From positions 31,320,014-31,384,013 of the forward strand of contig JACMZG010000008.1 of assembly GCA_018340805.1 (NCBI GenBank): a stretch of 64,000 nt of DNA, given 5' to 3'. The notes beneath the pieces are model-generated. The model had not been told where the DNA came from, made no database searches, and saw nothing but the letters and a program-made list of their open reading frames with translations. Shown piece after piece: positions 11,051 through 47,260 of this stretch. Position numbers and translations under genes: made by a program. Within the stretch, counting starts at the first letter, position 1; every line of letters begins with the position of its first letter. This DNA comes from Microvelia longipes (taxonomy: Eukaryota; Arthropoda; Insecta; Hemiptera; Veliidae).

Positions 11051-12326
11051 TTGACGTTCGTTTTAAGTCATATTTGAGTGGTACAAATATTTCAACCCCA
11101 TATTTAAGTGTGATAAAACAGCTTCATTGAGTTGCATGTTTCATGGTCATTGCATTCGTTTTGACAAAAATCAAACCGTTTTGATATTTAAGGAAAAAAT
11201 AAGCCAATGAGGAACGAGGACTTGATTTTTCGTCCCCTTTTCAGTGTTGAGAGAAAAGGGAGAGGCTTAGAAGAATCTAGAAGGAATGGTGCTGAATGAA
11301 GAACTTTATTTGCTGTAAAACAATGGAAGGCTTGCTCAAATGATTCAGCATCAGGTCCGCGCCAGAGAGACGGGAGCATCGCCCCTTAGTAATAATCGTT
11401 CAGCTGAAGTGCCTTACAGGTGTGCGAAACATTGCCCCCTCTGGGATTGTTTTCACACCCGGGCATTCTTTACAAACTTTTGCTGGCTAAGGGCCTCTTA
11501 AGCATGCCGTTACCCTAAAATTTGACTCCTTGTTTCAAAGCCATTTAAGTTTCAAATGTTTGTTTTTACATGGCGTCTTAACTTGGGTTGATGACGTCAT
11601 ACATTTTGCACAAACATTAAACTTCGTAACCTCCGCGAAAAACTCAAACCGTGAAACTCAATTTTCACGGTGAAAAATATCGTGTGAGCAGTTGGAGTTG
11701 AACCTACAAGGGGGTTGATCACGGGGTTAAACCCTCTGCAAAACCCCGCGTGTGGACAAAGTAATAGTAAGATATGTTATACTAGTAGGAGGTAGTGAGG
11801 TGTGTGTGCACCATTTTCAAATTTTATTTTGAAGTTAAAATAACCGGAAAATCAAAAAATAGTATTCCCAATGTTAGTATCAAAAACTTTTAACATAGAT
11901 TATTCATAATAACCTCCCTGTGACGTCAGACCTAACCGTGCGAGTTCGCTAAAATTTTTTTTTTAAATCTTAAATCCTGATGTTTTGTATTTCTACAAAT
12001 CAGTAATATAACTCTTGTGTTTTATTCTCTTTTGTACATATTTTAGTAAAAATATTGCTAATGTACCGTTTATGCGTCTCTTTAAAATCGTGTCCTCTAA
12101 AATTATGTTTCTGTTCTTGATAATAATAGAATAATAATAGCATGGTCCAAAACAACTGTAAACCGTCCGCCATCTTAAGTTTGTCTTATAGTTACGAAAG
12201 TGATAAAAAATAAACAATCAGCTGTGATTTTGTTTATTTGATGTTTTCTGTTTTTTGCCAGTTCGTACTTAATCACTAATCTTTTACAATGATAAAATAT
12301 TACATTTTTAGTTAAATCAAAGTGAA
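11051..12326. other. Intergenic upstream of CEP164
   Basis: No gene is seen. The transcription start of CEP164 must lie in or near the right part, but no core promoter element is clear enough to place it. Words of CRE type (TGACGTCA at about 11591) occur and may be chance. Confidence 0.4.
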
Positions 12327-12366
12327 ATGGATGTGAGTAAGATAGAAGAGAGAAGTTGGCTGAAAT

Positions 12367-12374
<8 letters not shown>
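12327..12374 (+). promoter_or_regulatory. Upstream ORF overlapping the CEP164 start codon
   Basis: An ATG at 12327 opens a 15-codon frame (MDVSKIEERSWLKYD) that stops at TAA 12372-12374, overlapping the main ATG at 12367 in another frame. If the transcript starts upstream of 12327, this uORF would tend to lower main-frame initiation. The leader is not mapped, so this is inference. Confidence 0.4.
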
Positions 12375-36048
<23,674 letters not shown>

Positions 36049-38060
36049 CTTGCAGCATCCAGTAGCTATCGAAAGTATTATTAATTCTTTCAAATACTTG
36101 ATGTTTTGTTATTTGAGCCTGTGGTATGTTAACTAATTGAAATAGGTTTATTTTTACTCTTCTTAATGCCTCACTACTTCCTTCATTATATTTCTCTTGG
36201 TTACAAAAAACATTTCTTTAGTGTACACAGGACATATTCTAACATTTTTCCAATGGGGAAACATTTTGGAACTTGAGTACTTAAGAAAATTGTAAGAAAA
36301 TGTGTTCTTATTGGCTCTGTACACATTAACTCTTTTATACCTTTATTACAATTATTATTTGTTTTCTCCATTAGAACAAAGATTATAAAACAACTAGAAT
36401 TATATTTTTATACTTAAGCCGCCAGTCAGAGGAACAGTGGTCCAAGTTAATTTTTTTATTGTTTATGAGTATTAAGGTATTTAATATCTTAAATTCGGAA
36501 TGATATAGAGAAATTTGTTGTTCCACTTAACAAAATACCAAGTGTTACAAGTATTGTGACCTAAGTTATGTCCAAAACTCCTCTTACATCTGGCATGGTA
36601 AACCTGTAAAATACACTGTCATTCCCAATAGACAGCTGTAATAAAATCTTGAAGTTGGCTGCACTGACTGGTGATAAGGGCTATGATAAGGACTTCATTT
36701 TCCAAACAGCGCCAAACTGTATAGGGAATAGCTAATTTAAGGAAAAAAGGTTAACAGAAAAATGGAATTTGTACTTTGAGTCTAAAAATGGATGTTTTAA
36801 TGAGGCCCAATTTTAATAAATGTGGTTTGAAATGAAATGTCAATATTTTTAAAAAAAATGCTTTCGAACATTTTTATTTTAGGTCAAACACAAAACAGTA
36901 AATTCTGGAAAGTTAGTAAAAGTGCAGTTATACCATTGTTTTCTGACCGGCTGGTAACTATAAACTTATTAGCATTTTAAAATGAAATAACATAGTATTT
37001 GTAATTTTACTTATTTGTGGCTTGCTTCCTGTTTTCATTACATCACATCAGTTATGCCATTACTTGGATGGGTGGCACTAAAATTCTTTATTAGACATGT
37101 GGTATAGGTATTGATATGGTTAAAAACTTAAACTCATGTTTTCATTTTTCTCGTTCATTTTTTTTAAGTTAACATACCATTGGATAATAGAATTGTATTT
37201 TTCAAATATTAACTCCTTGGTCAGTCGTTGACACCAATATTTTTACTATTTATCTATTCTCTTATCATATCCATATCTTCTTAAAAGATAATCTTAATAG
37301 CAAAATAATATGAGTTTTATCTGAAAAAATATTTTTTACAAAACAGCAAACTTATGCCTGGCTAATTTAGATTTCTAATGTTTCTTGTCCTTCATTTCTA
37401 TCCATACTTCTCTTTTAAATATTTAGAAAATATAGTATGTTAATATTATCTAATTATTACTTAATAAAAATTAATTATAAAAAAATTACCGTGATATAGT
37501 GCCCTTAGTCTAGTCTCATATGATGTATAATAAATATTTGTACTTAACATAAGATAATTAGTTATTACATTAGATCAATTTTTTTAGATTTAATTCTGCC
37601 TGTTATTGTTTAAGAAACAACAAGAATAATTTGAGACAAGATTGTATATCATGTGTTGCTTTGCAATTTATTGATATTTTTTTTATTGGTTTAACACTCT
37701 TAAATGTGCTACATTATATTATTAAGGGTTTGAAGTTTGTTTTCTATTAAGACTTGGAAACAGTTAAACAAAATTTAGCAATGTTCACCAATATTAAAAT
37801 AAGTAAATTATGAAAAGATGACGTATAAGTTAATACTACCTTACCCTCATATCATATATTAATGGGTAAATTAACTTTTTTTAAACAAACCCTTTAGATT
37901 TTTTAAAAATATGATTTTTTCATAAATAAGTTTTATATTATTTATTTTAAAATTCAAATTAGATCTCATTAATTGGACTGATTTTATTAAGCTCAAACTT
38001 TGTTTTACCTAATTACAAAAAAGTTACGTTATAGATTTATTTTAACCAATACCTTCTTTA
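36049..38060 (+). other. CEP164 3' UTR and flank
   Basis: No coding sequence. The first AATAAA after the stop is at 36640-36645, with others at about 36814 and 37527; which one is used cannot be told from sequence. No clear repeat was recognised. Confidence 0.45.
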
Positions 38061-38065
38061 CATAG

Positions 38066-38067
<2 letters not shown>

Positions 38068-38140
<73 letters not shown>
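38068..38140. repeat. (TA)n array with adjoining (GT)n
   Basis: About 70 bp of TA repeats followed by GATGTGTGTGTGTGTGTGTA. Confidence 0.95.
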
Positions 38141-38142
<2 letters not shown>

Positions 38143-38500
38143 TGTGTGTGTGTGTGTGTATATGTATGAGATTTTTGTTCTTAGTGGTTTCTATGGGATA
38201 CGATAGCTTGCAAACGCTTTATTGGATCAAAATGACATTTGGTAAAAAAATCGACCTCATTAATGTCCTAAACCCTATTGTTTATGAAATATGTACTACT
38301 ATATCATACTACTTCAAAAAGTTGTATGATCAGAGTATGGTATGTTAAACAAATTTAATCAGGTTTCTTGACTAATATATTTGGAAATTAGCTTATATCA
38401 CGGCGGCGTTCCTCTTAATATAGGAAACTGATGTAGAACAACTATGTGGTGGCGGAGCGGCCACAGGGAGGCACAGAAGCGGCAAACCAGTACATTATTG
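38129..38500 (+). repeat. Second copy of the repeat seen at 30816-31195
   Basis: CGCTTTATTGGATCAAAATG, TTTGGTAAAAAAATCGACCT, TTTATGAAATATGTACTA and ACAACTATGTGGTGGCGGAG follow the same order as at 30950-31160. The ORF across it is not a gene. Confidence 0.65.
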
Positions 38501-38689
38501 TAAAATACGTGCATCAAAATGTATGCCACTCATACTATATACAATGTGTACCATTTGGAGTTGGGTCCTTTTTAATGTGTATGCCTGTTTATGATGATTT
38601 AACTCTTCCATATAAAGGTGATGTAGAAATTCATACAGTAAGGGTGGGGGGGCACAGTGGTCCAACTCACTCGGAAATTTTAAATTTGA

Positions 38690-39420
38690 TATGCATTTTA
38701 AATAATTTTTATACCCCTCTCTATACAAACTGTCTTAGTAGTAGTGCTACAAGTCCATAGCTCAATCTACTTTGAGAAGTCATCTACTAATATTAGAAAT
38801 TTATTTTGATTCTTCTCTAATAAATCGACATGTACTCTTAATTTGGGGAACTGATCCAACACCTTTAGACACCAATAGACAGAGTTTGGGTGATTTTTAA
38901 GAATTTTGCTCCTGAACATTTAAGACGGATTGCTTATAAACTCTAGGAAATAGCACCCTTATCAGATAAACTACTATAAACTCTCTAAGTCTCTTTGATA
39001 GCACTTGTAGCTAATGCAGGTGTATGACTATAAGATGCTGCAGTGTGAAGAACTAAATCTTTAGCAACTCTATAGCCACTGTAAGATCAAACTCTTTTTC
39101 TTTCTTTTATTCCTAGTCTATTCTTCTTCCCCTATTCTATAATTTTATTCATAGCATTGTCTATAATCCCCAAAAACAGAATAATGAGCTTCTATCTTAA
39201 CCTCACATCATCATTTAATTCAAAATTGTCAGTGAAAGACCTTAACCTGTTCATATCTTCTGAGGCAGATTCATTGACTTCGCGATTTGCTACCCTAAAA
39301 GTAACAATATTAACAAACTTAGATTTCTTGGGCTTAAGGTGACCTTGAACTTAAATTAAAATGTCTTCACAACACTTCTTCAGGTTTTTTGGGTCTCACC
39401 AGGTTCTTAATAATAACATA
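38690..39420 (-). pseudogene. Decayed Ty3/gypsy-like retroelement (gag and integrase pieces)
   Basis: On the minus strand, 39342-39195 reads a gag-like segment (VTFRVANREVNESASEDMNR, then LRSFTDNFELNDD) that fits the capsid C-terminal pattern of gypsy gags, ending in an in-frame stop. Further on, at about 38845-38757, an integrase-core start reads RVHVDLLEKNQNKFLILVDD, then FSK, a stop where Trp is usual, and IELW. Protease, reverse transcriptase and RNase H are missing between them, so an internal deletion fused the two parts. No LTRs were recognised. This is old and inactive. Confidence 0.6.
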
Positions 39421-41266
39421 GCGGTGCTTACATTAATATATTTTTTCGGATGCAAGGAAAATATCTCTTTATTTATTGACACTATTGACATTGTTGCCAC
39501 AAAAAATTATTCCAACTGTTCTTAATAAATATCCCAATCACTGTGCAACAGAGTAGGCCCTAATTTGAAATTTCTTTGACTTCACAATTACCGTGATCTT
39601 TGTCCATATTAAATCTCATTTGCTATTGAAATGTAAATAAAAGACTAACACACACACTTTATTAATGTATGTATTGAAATCAAAAAGCAATTCAAAAACA
39701 ATACAACATAAACTTTTGTATATGAGAATAACCAAGTTAAGCCAACCAACAAATTCTGCTAAGAACTATTTTCTCAAATGTTTTTATTTAATTTCAAAAC
39801 CATTTTTATTTTTTAGTTTTAAAACTAAAAGACTAATAAATAGATTTTATTTTAACTTGTCAGTATTATTTTTTAATCTAGTCAATATGTTTATATAAAA
39901 AATGTAAGTATTTGATGTATGTATTCAAAATAATTTCTAAGATTTTTTACCTTGCACACATTTAATAATGATATGTCAAAGTACCTATTTTAATTTTTTC
40001 ATTTTCAGCTCTCACTTCATTGAGAGCTTTTCAGCCAGACATTCTTAACCTTTTTGATAACTGTATGTTCATTTATATTAATTAAATGTTCTCTTGAAAT
40101 TCTTGTTCTATTAAATTTGATAAACTGCCATTCAAGGCACAATATTTTCTTTGCAATAATATTTTTACTTTTTTTAGAATTTTATAATGATTATGAAAAG
40201 TGTGGATCCATGGGTTAAAACAAATAATTGTTATAAATAACATAGTGTCAATCTTTTCCTAACCATTTTAGTATTTAATAATAAAAGTAAACAAAGTATT
40301 TGTTTTAGATTTAAGCATTAAAAATATTATGTTTTTTATTTATAATGACTACACATATTTACTTTTGCACGATTATTTTTTTTTTAATTTTAAGTGCATT
40401 GCGTCTTTTATTTCAGTACACTGAGCTGTGTGTTAGTTTAATGCACTGTGTATTTAAATGTTTATGATAAAATCAACCTCAAGCCTAGTCTGATGGAGAT
40501 TTATTAATTTATGTGTAACCTCTATTTAACCCATTTGCTTAATCTAATATAAATTTTGTAGAAGCTATCATTTTTACTTATGATAGTCTTGTAAAAATAA
40601 ATAAAAAATATCGTTAAACCTATTACGAAAAATTTTATTAAAAACTGTTAGATTATTTTTCTTAAGTCTTCTAAATATTTAATTATTAAAATTTTAATAA
40701 AATATAATGCATTCTAGTCTAAATAATTTTAAAACAAATGCCAAAAATGTATTATTAGCAATAATTTCTTAGTAATATTGTGTCAATATACCATACTTTT
40801 TAGTTTGTAATTAATAGATTATGGTTGATATTTCTTAGTCATGTTTAGATTATTTATAAAATTTGTAATGATAGTAATTTTAACCCATTCAGGACCAATT
40901 TTGAGTATTCTAGGCAGAGTATTCTCCCCTCCACAGTCATGTAAAAATATGATGCACGCACTCAAATTTATATATTACTTTAAGATATTGTAAAAAAGGA
41001 GAGTTTATGAGAAACCCGGGCCAGGGGAGTTGGCAATCTGATCTGACTCACTCTACTACCCTAAACTCTCTTGTTCCTCTAAGGGTTAAAAATATTTTCC
41101 TTTAGTAGAAAATTGTTATGTGGTATATTGATTTGTTTATTTAGAAACAACTTGATATTTATAGATATTCTGTGATTGTTTATTCATCTTTTATAACACT
41201 TAATTTATTTTCATACTTTTTAAAAGTGCTCTATGAATCAATAAGTAAAGTTTTGAAACAATAAGG
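39421..41266. other. Intergenic, nothing recognised
   Basis: AT-rich, no supported genes. A gypsy gag N-terminal remnant may extend a little way into it. Confidence 0.4.
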
Positions 41267-41267
41267 C

Positions 41268-41326
41268 AAAGACATCTTCCTAACATTCTCCTTGTTTCTT
41301 AAGGAGAATGTTAGGAAAATGTCTTT
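41268..41326. repeat. 26-bp hairpin with 7-base loop
   Basis: AAAGACATCTTCCTAACATT plus CTCCTT pairs with the segment at 41301-41326 with one mismatch, around the loop GTTTCTT. It is shorter than a usual animal pre-miRNA and is more likely a MITE remnant. Confidence 0.9.
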
Positions 41327-41792
41327 GAATATGGGCCTAAATCTTACTTTTGGAAAGCAATTGTACAACTTGATAAACATAGAATTGTGAAATGTTGTAG
41401 CTAATACATTCCACACCCTGCCTGTTAGATTTAATCTTCAAATTATGGGAAAGCTAGTCTAGGGTGCTACCTAAATTAGTTAAATTAGGAAGAATTGAAG
41501 AATTCTTCAGGAAGAATTGAAGGTGAAGAAATTTCTCACTTAGAACAAACCATTTTGAAATTACCGCTCTTTTGATCCGTAAACACGTCTACAACCTCTA
41601 AACTATTAAGTCAAGTTTTAAAGTTACAATTACACATATAGCTGTATTTAGACTACTTTTCTTTCTACTTTCTACACACATTGCTTTTCTATGGTCTTTC
41701 CTTCCGTTTTTTAAATACTTATTACAAATATTTTTTTACTTTACTTCTAAAATCGACGTGTTTTATTTATTCTAATTAATATAAAAAATCAA

Positions 41793-41867
41793 AAATGGAT
41801 GAGGTAATTGTTGGGAGTGTTATTTTCCTATATTTAGTATGTCTCAGACGTAGAACCTCATCCATTT
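41793..41867. repeat. 13-bp inverted repeat with 49-base spacer
   Basis: AAATGGATGAGGT at 41793-41805 is the exact reverse complement of ACCTCATCCATTT at 41855-41867. The spacer does not fold obviously. Confidence 0.7.
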
Positions 41868-42227
41868 CAAAAACTATATAATTCTATATATTCTATATAA
41901 TTGAAAAAAAAAAAAATATATATTATAAAAAAATAACAACAACAACAATCACATATTCAAACATCAAACAATCAAAACAATCACATCACATCGTTGTAAA
42001 AAATCTTGTAATCATTCAACAAACAGATAACGTTATACATTCTTCTTTAAGAAACTTGTAAAAAAAACCATTTCTATGTTTATTTAGGTCAAAAGAGCGG
42101 GAAAAATAATTATTTAAGAAGAAAAAGAGATTTTGAAAAAATTCTTCACTTTTCCTACTTAACTTAAGGTTGTAGACGGGCCTTTACTCTGTTAATAGGT
42201 AAACAACTTTAATTAACACTTAAATAA

Positions 42228-42290
42228 TAGTGGAGGCAACCCACTTGAGGTTTTCCCGCAGGGTGAATACCCTTATGGGCCGAAAACTTC
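42228..42290 (+). repeat. SINE-like tail fragment
   Basis: GGCAACCCACTTGAGG, TTCCCGCAGGGTGAATACCC and TTATGGGCCGAAAA match the 12933-12992 fragment in the other orientation. Confidence 0.6.
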
Positions 42291-43664
42291 TAAGAAGACA
42301 TTTTATTTTATTAATAGATAAACATCTTTTATTGTAAAATTTCATAATAAGGTGTTCCAGAGGAAAAAATTTTATTCTACAAGTTTAATAAAAAACACAA
42401 TATATTGCAACTCCTTTGGGTCATCTTCTAGCAAAATTATCGTTAAAGCATTAATAAAAACAAATTTAGTTGGTAAACAACCATCTATAAATTTATTTTT
42501 ATTTATGTTTATCTCTAAATTTAATTAAATTTGAAGATGGCCCAAAGGGGTCATCTTCAGGCCAGGAAATAAATTGAATTCAGGCAGGAAATATATTGAA
42601 TTTTTATTAAATTTATAGAATAAAAGTCACTCCCTTGTAAAACAACTTATATGGATAAATTCTAAAAAAAAGTGTTTTAAAATAAACTATTGTTTATTGT
42701 GTTTTTTTTCTTTTTAATTTCAAACCATTTTTAATTCTTCTTCAGTAAAAAAGTAGAGAGTAGCAATAATCTAGAAAATGTAGAAAAACAATGCCAAATG
42801 TACAACTACAATAGCCATTCATAACAAATCATTATTCTTTGTGTATACTCTTTAGAAATGTTCATTTTTGTACGTAACACATGCATGTTTTAATGAAACA
42901 AGAAAGCCTTACCTATCCAGATAATTTAATTATTTTTGCTTTAAATGTTGCACGTTTTTTATATTTGACGATCTCACTTTTTATTCACTGGCTGTGATGA
43001 ATTTGATTCTAGTCAAGTTAGTTCTTGTACAGTACAAAATCCATGTGTTTGTTCACTAAGTCAATTGATGCACATTGGTCAGTGTGATTCTTAAATATTG
43101 TTCTCAATTTATACTTTTGTTGTTTTTTTAAAGATTTTTTTTAATATAGCATTTAAAAAATGTTAATACTGGTTGTTTTATTACCTACCACTATTATATC
43201 AGGTGTAGTTATTGTACCTTTAAGTGTATTGATGCAGTTTGAGCAGTGCGACTTAAATAATGTGAAACATTATGAATCTCAAGATTAAAGTGAGTTTTAT
43301 TGAAGATCCCTACATCCCTAGGAAGCGAAACGTCGGATTCTTCATCTACATTTACGCAGTCACCACTGGAAGACCTGAATCTTCATGACAATATCCGTGG
43401 AAGCCTACGCAGTTTATTGTGAATTTTATTGTTATATGTTAAACAAAAGTTATGCATATTAGCATAAGTGGATTGATTTCTTTCTTCTTCCTGATTCCAA
43501 GCACACACATGTATATATATTTAATTTTTAGTTCTGGTAGATTGTCATAGTTTTACATACCACAATTATTAACCATAGCTGTTTTTGACTTCATGCATAA
43601 TTCCAAGGGGGTTTTAACTGATCCTCTGTTCTTATTTTAATTTCTTAAAGGAGTAGGTAATAAT

Positions 43665-44295
43665 TAACATCGGGAATGGAGTACCTTTGAATTTTCCTTC
43701 ACCTTATCAAAGTCACTTCACTCAATTCCAACTTACTTTGCTTATTCTCAGGGTATGAAAAACATTTAATTTATTACATCTTCAGTCTTGCTTTGCTCAT
43801 CCTTGAGAAATAAAGGTCAGTTAATCCCAGGTGTTACTTATCTACCTACTGATCTTGTCAGTGATCCTTACAAAAAGTGATACAAAAAAGTTGATATACT
43901 AGCGGTATTAAAATGAAGCTTTGTGTGCAAGTGTATTACACAATGAAATACACTAATGACAAATTTCAACTCAATTGGTTATTTTTTTATTTTTCTATTA
44001 AAAACATTAATGTAGATTGATTAAAATTAAACTAATGCTAATTGAGATGAACATTGGCAAATTTGTTGATCATAAATAGTTCAACATGCAAGCAACTTAC
44101 ATCAACAAATTATTTAATTTTTTAAATGCCAGTCAATATTGGAAGCAGCAATGACCTAAAAGTTGATTTTAGTACCAAGTTAAACTCCTAAGCATTAACA
44201 AAGTGGGAGCTACATTGAAACAGACACTCAACTTGGTAAAATCATCTGAAACGATAATTCAAATCCTGGAATCAGATTTTTAGCAATACTTTCTA
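43665..44295 (-). repeat. Diverged copy of dispersed 5S-containing family
   Basis: On the minus strand it has AGTTTAATTTTAATCAATCT and GTAGCTCCCACTTTGTTAAT in the order of the family, a decayed 5S-like part near 43890-43800 (GTAACACCTGGGATTA), and tail words near 43798 (AAGGATGAGCAAAGCAAGAC). Confidence 0.5.
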
Positions 44296-44938
44296 ACACA
44301 TCTTTACATAAAGAGAAAAATTAAAAATTCCAATATTTACCACCCCTTATTGGTAAATGTCTACATTTACCAATTACGCTATGGTAAAAGTTAAAAAATA
44401 ATGGATATAATGAATACAATGTTAATTTCGATTTAACATTTTGCTAAATTAACTTTTATGAATATATACACTATTGAGGCAAGACTTATCTGTAATTGTT
44501 GGTGAACTGACTTGAAACATAACATTGATGCAACTTCATCATTTAGCACTGGTATGTGGTCAGGGTATATAACAAAAGGCGATTATGCAATATAACAATA
44601 ACTGCAATAACTTAGAATGACAATTTAAAACAGTTCCATAAGTGAGTCTTTTCATTGATACAAAAGACCACTAATACACTAACCTTGCACTAGAGGACCA
44701 CTTTCATGTAAGCTATTCACTGAACAATGACGCTAATCTATCCTGCTTGTTAAATTATTGAAATATCAATCATTCAAATCAGAAGGATAGAAAGAAATAG
44801 GTGTGATGTAAATGAAGAATAGGTAATAAAAGGTAAAAAAGACCACTTCATTCATAAAATTAAGGATTCCAATAAATAAATAAAATATCCATGTAATTAA
44901 AAAAACAAAATATTTATATTAGTCATACACAATAAAAT
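44296..44938 (-). other. Region downstream of RpS19
   Basis: It includes the 3' UTR of RpS19, whose stop is at 44941-44939. No clear canonical poly(A) signal was placed. Nothing else is recognised. Confidence 0.4.
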
Positions 44939-46204
44939 CTATTTCGCAGGCTCAACAGGAGCGGCAGCGGGACGTGCAGTTATGCCTTGAGAGCTGGCTG
45001 CAAGCACTAAATTCTTTTCTTTTTGAATATGAATAACTTGGGCAGCTATTCTATCGATATCCCTCTGTCCTTGCACTGTGAGTTTTCTGCCACCATCTGG
45101 GTGAGGTTCAATAAGTTTTAAAGCTTCAAGACTTTGCAGAGCTTTTCTAGCTACGCCACCTGAGCTTCTACAGAAATGTGCAGGGCATACACCATTGCGC
45201 TTACGAGCTATAACACAAAGTAAGCAATATAAATAAGGCACAAACTTAATAATTCATTAATTAAAAAATATTTCAGTGATATTCCAATATGAATATGTTC
45301 AATAGCTCTATTGAGCTATTGAAGTGATCAATTTAAAAAAAAAATAGCACAAAACAGCTTTTCACATAACATAATCATTTTTCATAAAATGATTATTTTT
45401 TAAATTTTATGATCCATTTTGAAAGAGACATGTACATGTCGGAGATATTGAAGTGAAACTTGGTACTCTTGATCCAATAATTTTAGAGTCTCTGTGAACT
45501 TGTTAATGCAGGTTTAAGAACCTCATACTTCATTTTCCAGACTGTAAAACTAGATTTGGAGGTTAATTTTTGTACCAATTTCACTAATATAATAAAATAT
45601 GCTGAGGGCTATGACATGTGTGACTTTAGTATGTCTGCCGAGAAATAGCATGATAGAAACCTCTCAATATATTTTTCTTAACACTAGCAGCAAATAATTC
45701 AGATAGGAACTCCTCAGATAAGCAAAAATAACAATTCAAAAATAAACATTATGTACCTCCAAAAATTTTGGTGACAGCTCCTACTCCGACTGGCGATCTC
45801 ATGTAGATATGCCTGACAAGAGCAGCACATCTAGTGTAGTACCAGTCTTGGTCATAAGGTGCAAGCTCATTAAATTTGCCATTCTTAGCAATATCAACCC
45901 ATTCTGGTACCTTCAGTTTACCACTCCTACAAAAAATAAGCATACAATAGATAAAAAAACACCAGAGTTGATCAGTTAAATAAAATATTACAGTGGCTAA
46001 AATAAAACTTTTGATAATGAATTTAAATTAATGCATTTATGTGCTACAAAAATTATTATTTTGTAATAATATTAATTTTTTATGTTTAGTAGGTAATGTG
46101 ATAAATGAAGTTGAAATATAAACACTTACTTCTTGAGAAATTTGGCAAATTCAACAACAAACTTGTGCTGATCAATATCTTTAAGTGTAACTGATGATGT
46201 GCAT
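44939..46204 (-). CDS. RpS19: 40S ribosomal protein S19, three coding exons (start-codon frame disrupted)
   Basis: eS19 is a component of the small ribosomal subunit needed for 18S rRNA maturation. Exons on the minus strand: 46206-46130 (ATG at 46204-46202), 45926-45757 and 45207-44939. All junctions are consensus (AAGAA|GTAAGT, TTTGTAG|G, GGAG|GTACAT, GTTATAG|C). The protein has [20 protein letters not shown], then [45 protein letters not shown] and [11 protein letters not shown], and a tail [14 protein letters not shown]. Without the extra base it would be 170 residues (human 145), longer at the C-terminus. The first exon reads ATGCACATCATCAGTTACAC; one extra base after ATGC shifts VTLKD out of frame with the ATG. 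Introns rule out a processed pseudogene. The usual GG before RKRNG is GA here. Confidence 0.95.
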
Positions 46205-46206
46205 TA

Positions 46207-47198
46207 CTGAAAACAAACAATTTTGAAATACTTTATGAACCTATAAGTTTTAGTCACTATAACCATGACTACTATAAGGAATATATTATTTAAATTACCT
46301 AATTTTAATTTTATAAGTTATGCTACCGCTATATTATAATTCAAAGAAACAAATTAAATTATATTTCGTAAGGTATGCATTTGCACACACATTTGACAGA
46401 GTGATAATTAATGAATACAAGAGGTACGCAAGTGCATAGAAGTTATGCTCGATGGTGTGTGTTTTGTTTGTCCCAGTGTTTTGCGAGAGTGTGAGGATTT
46501 ATCTTCTACTTTTATCCCCTCAAATAGTTTATATCATTAACGTTTAAACAATTGGTATAGGCCATTGACATAGATACACAAGACCACACAGATCTGGACC
46601 AAAATATGAAGACAGGTTTGCCTAAAAAACTAATTCACAATGTGGATCTTCTATGCAATACGCAGCTGTAGGTTCGTTTGAATTGTTAGTTTAGCACTGT
46701 ACTATAATTTATAATAAAAATAAATATTATAGCACGTTACTTTTTATAATACATTAAAATTATAAACCGGAATAGCATACGGGCCAGAGTAAATAACTGT
46801 CCAAATTAAGAAAGTTTAGTATAGCGCATAAACAGTTTATCGAAGATCAGACAATTAACAAATAAAAGAATATATACTAGAAATATATAAGAAAACGAAA
46901 TAGAATGCATAAATTTAGGCTAGAAATAAGGTACATTGAGAACTGTCACGTGTTCGCTAGCTTTAACAGAATCGCAGAAAAAACGTTTCCTTCAAAATTA
47001 AACAAACTAAATACAACTTATAAGAAAATACCTTAAATTAGATGATTTTTAATAGAAGAAACTTGATGAAATACTATGAAAAATCTTTAAAATAAACTAA
47101 AAGACAAGGAAAAATAGAGGTTGAACACGACGTGCCTACAACAAAAGAAGTTTTTAAGCTACTTTCCAAAATTAACTCAATTCAAAAAGCAGTGTTAC
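46207..47198 (-). other. RpS19 5'-UTR intron (probable)
   Basis: This lies between the probable leader-exon donor and the acceptor TTTGTTTTCAG at 46217-46207. An intron just before the ATG is also the arrangement in human RPS19. No coding sequence is seen. Confidence 0.55.
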
Positions 47199-47260
47199 CT
47201 TAAAAGAGAAACATTGCTGCCAACAACGTATATGCTATATTACGGCAGTCATTTTTCGAA
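47199..47260 (-). promoter_or_regulatory. Probable RpS19 leader exon and promoter
   Basis: The minus strand reads GCAATGTTTCTCTTTTAAG|GTAACA, a consensus donor after a pyrimidine tract (CTCTTTT) of the kind found at ribosomal-protein gene starts (TOP-like). The transcription start is not fixed. If it is at CTCTTTT, the leader exon is only about 12 nt. Confidence 0.45.

Noticed and set aside
38446..38760. 104-codon open frame as a gene
   Set aside because: The left part is a repeat also found at 31150 and the right part overlaps the gypsy remnant in antisense.
39157..39342. 61-codon + strand open frame
   Set aside because: The coding signal on the other strand (gag-like) explains it better.
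41793..41867. microRNA precursor
   Set aside because: The stem is only 13 bp and the spacer does not fold in an extended hairpin.
43310..43420. Penelope or other retroelement 3' end (GAAGCGAAACGTCGGA words)
   Set aside because: A vague word resemblance with no coding support or boundary.
44939..46204. RpS19 as a processed pseudogene because of the frame break
   Set aside because: Three consensus-bounded introns are kept and the rest of the frame is intact.
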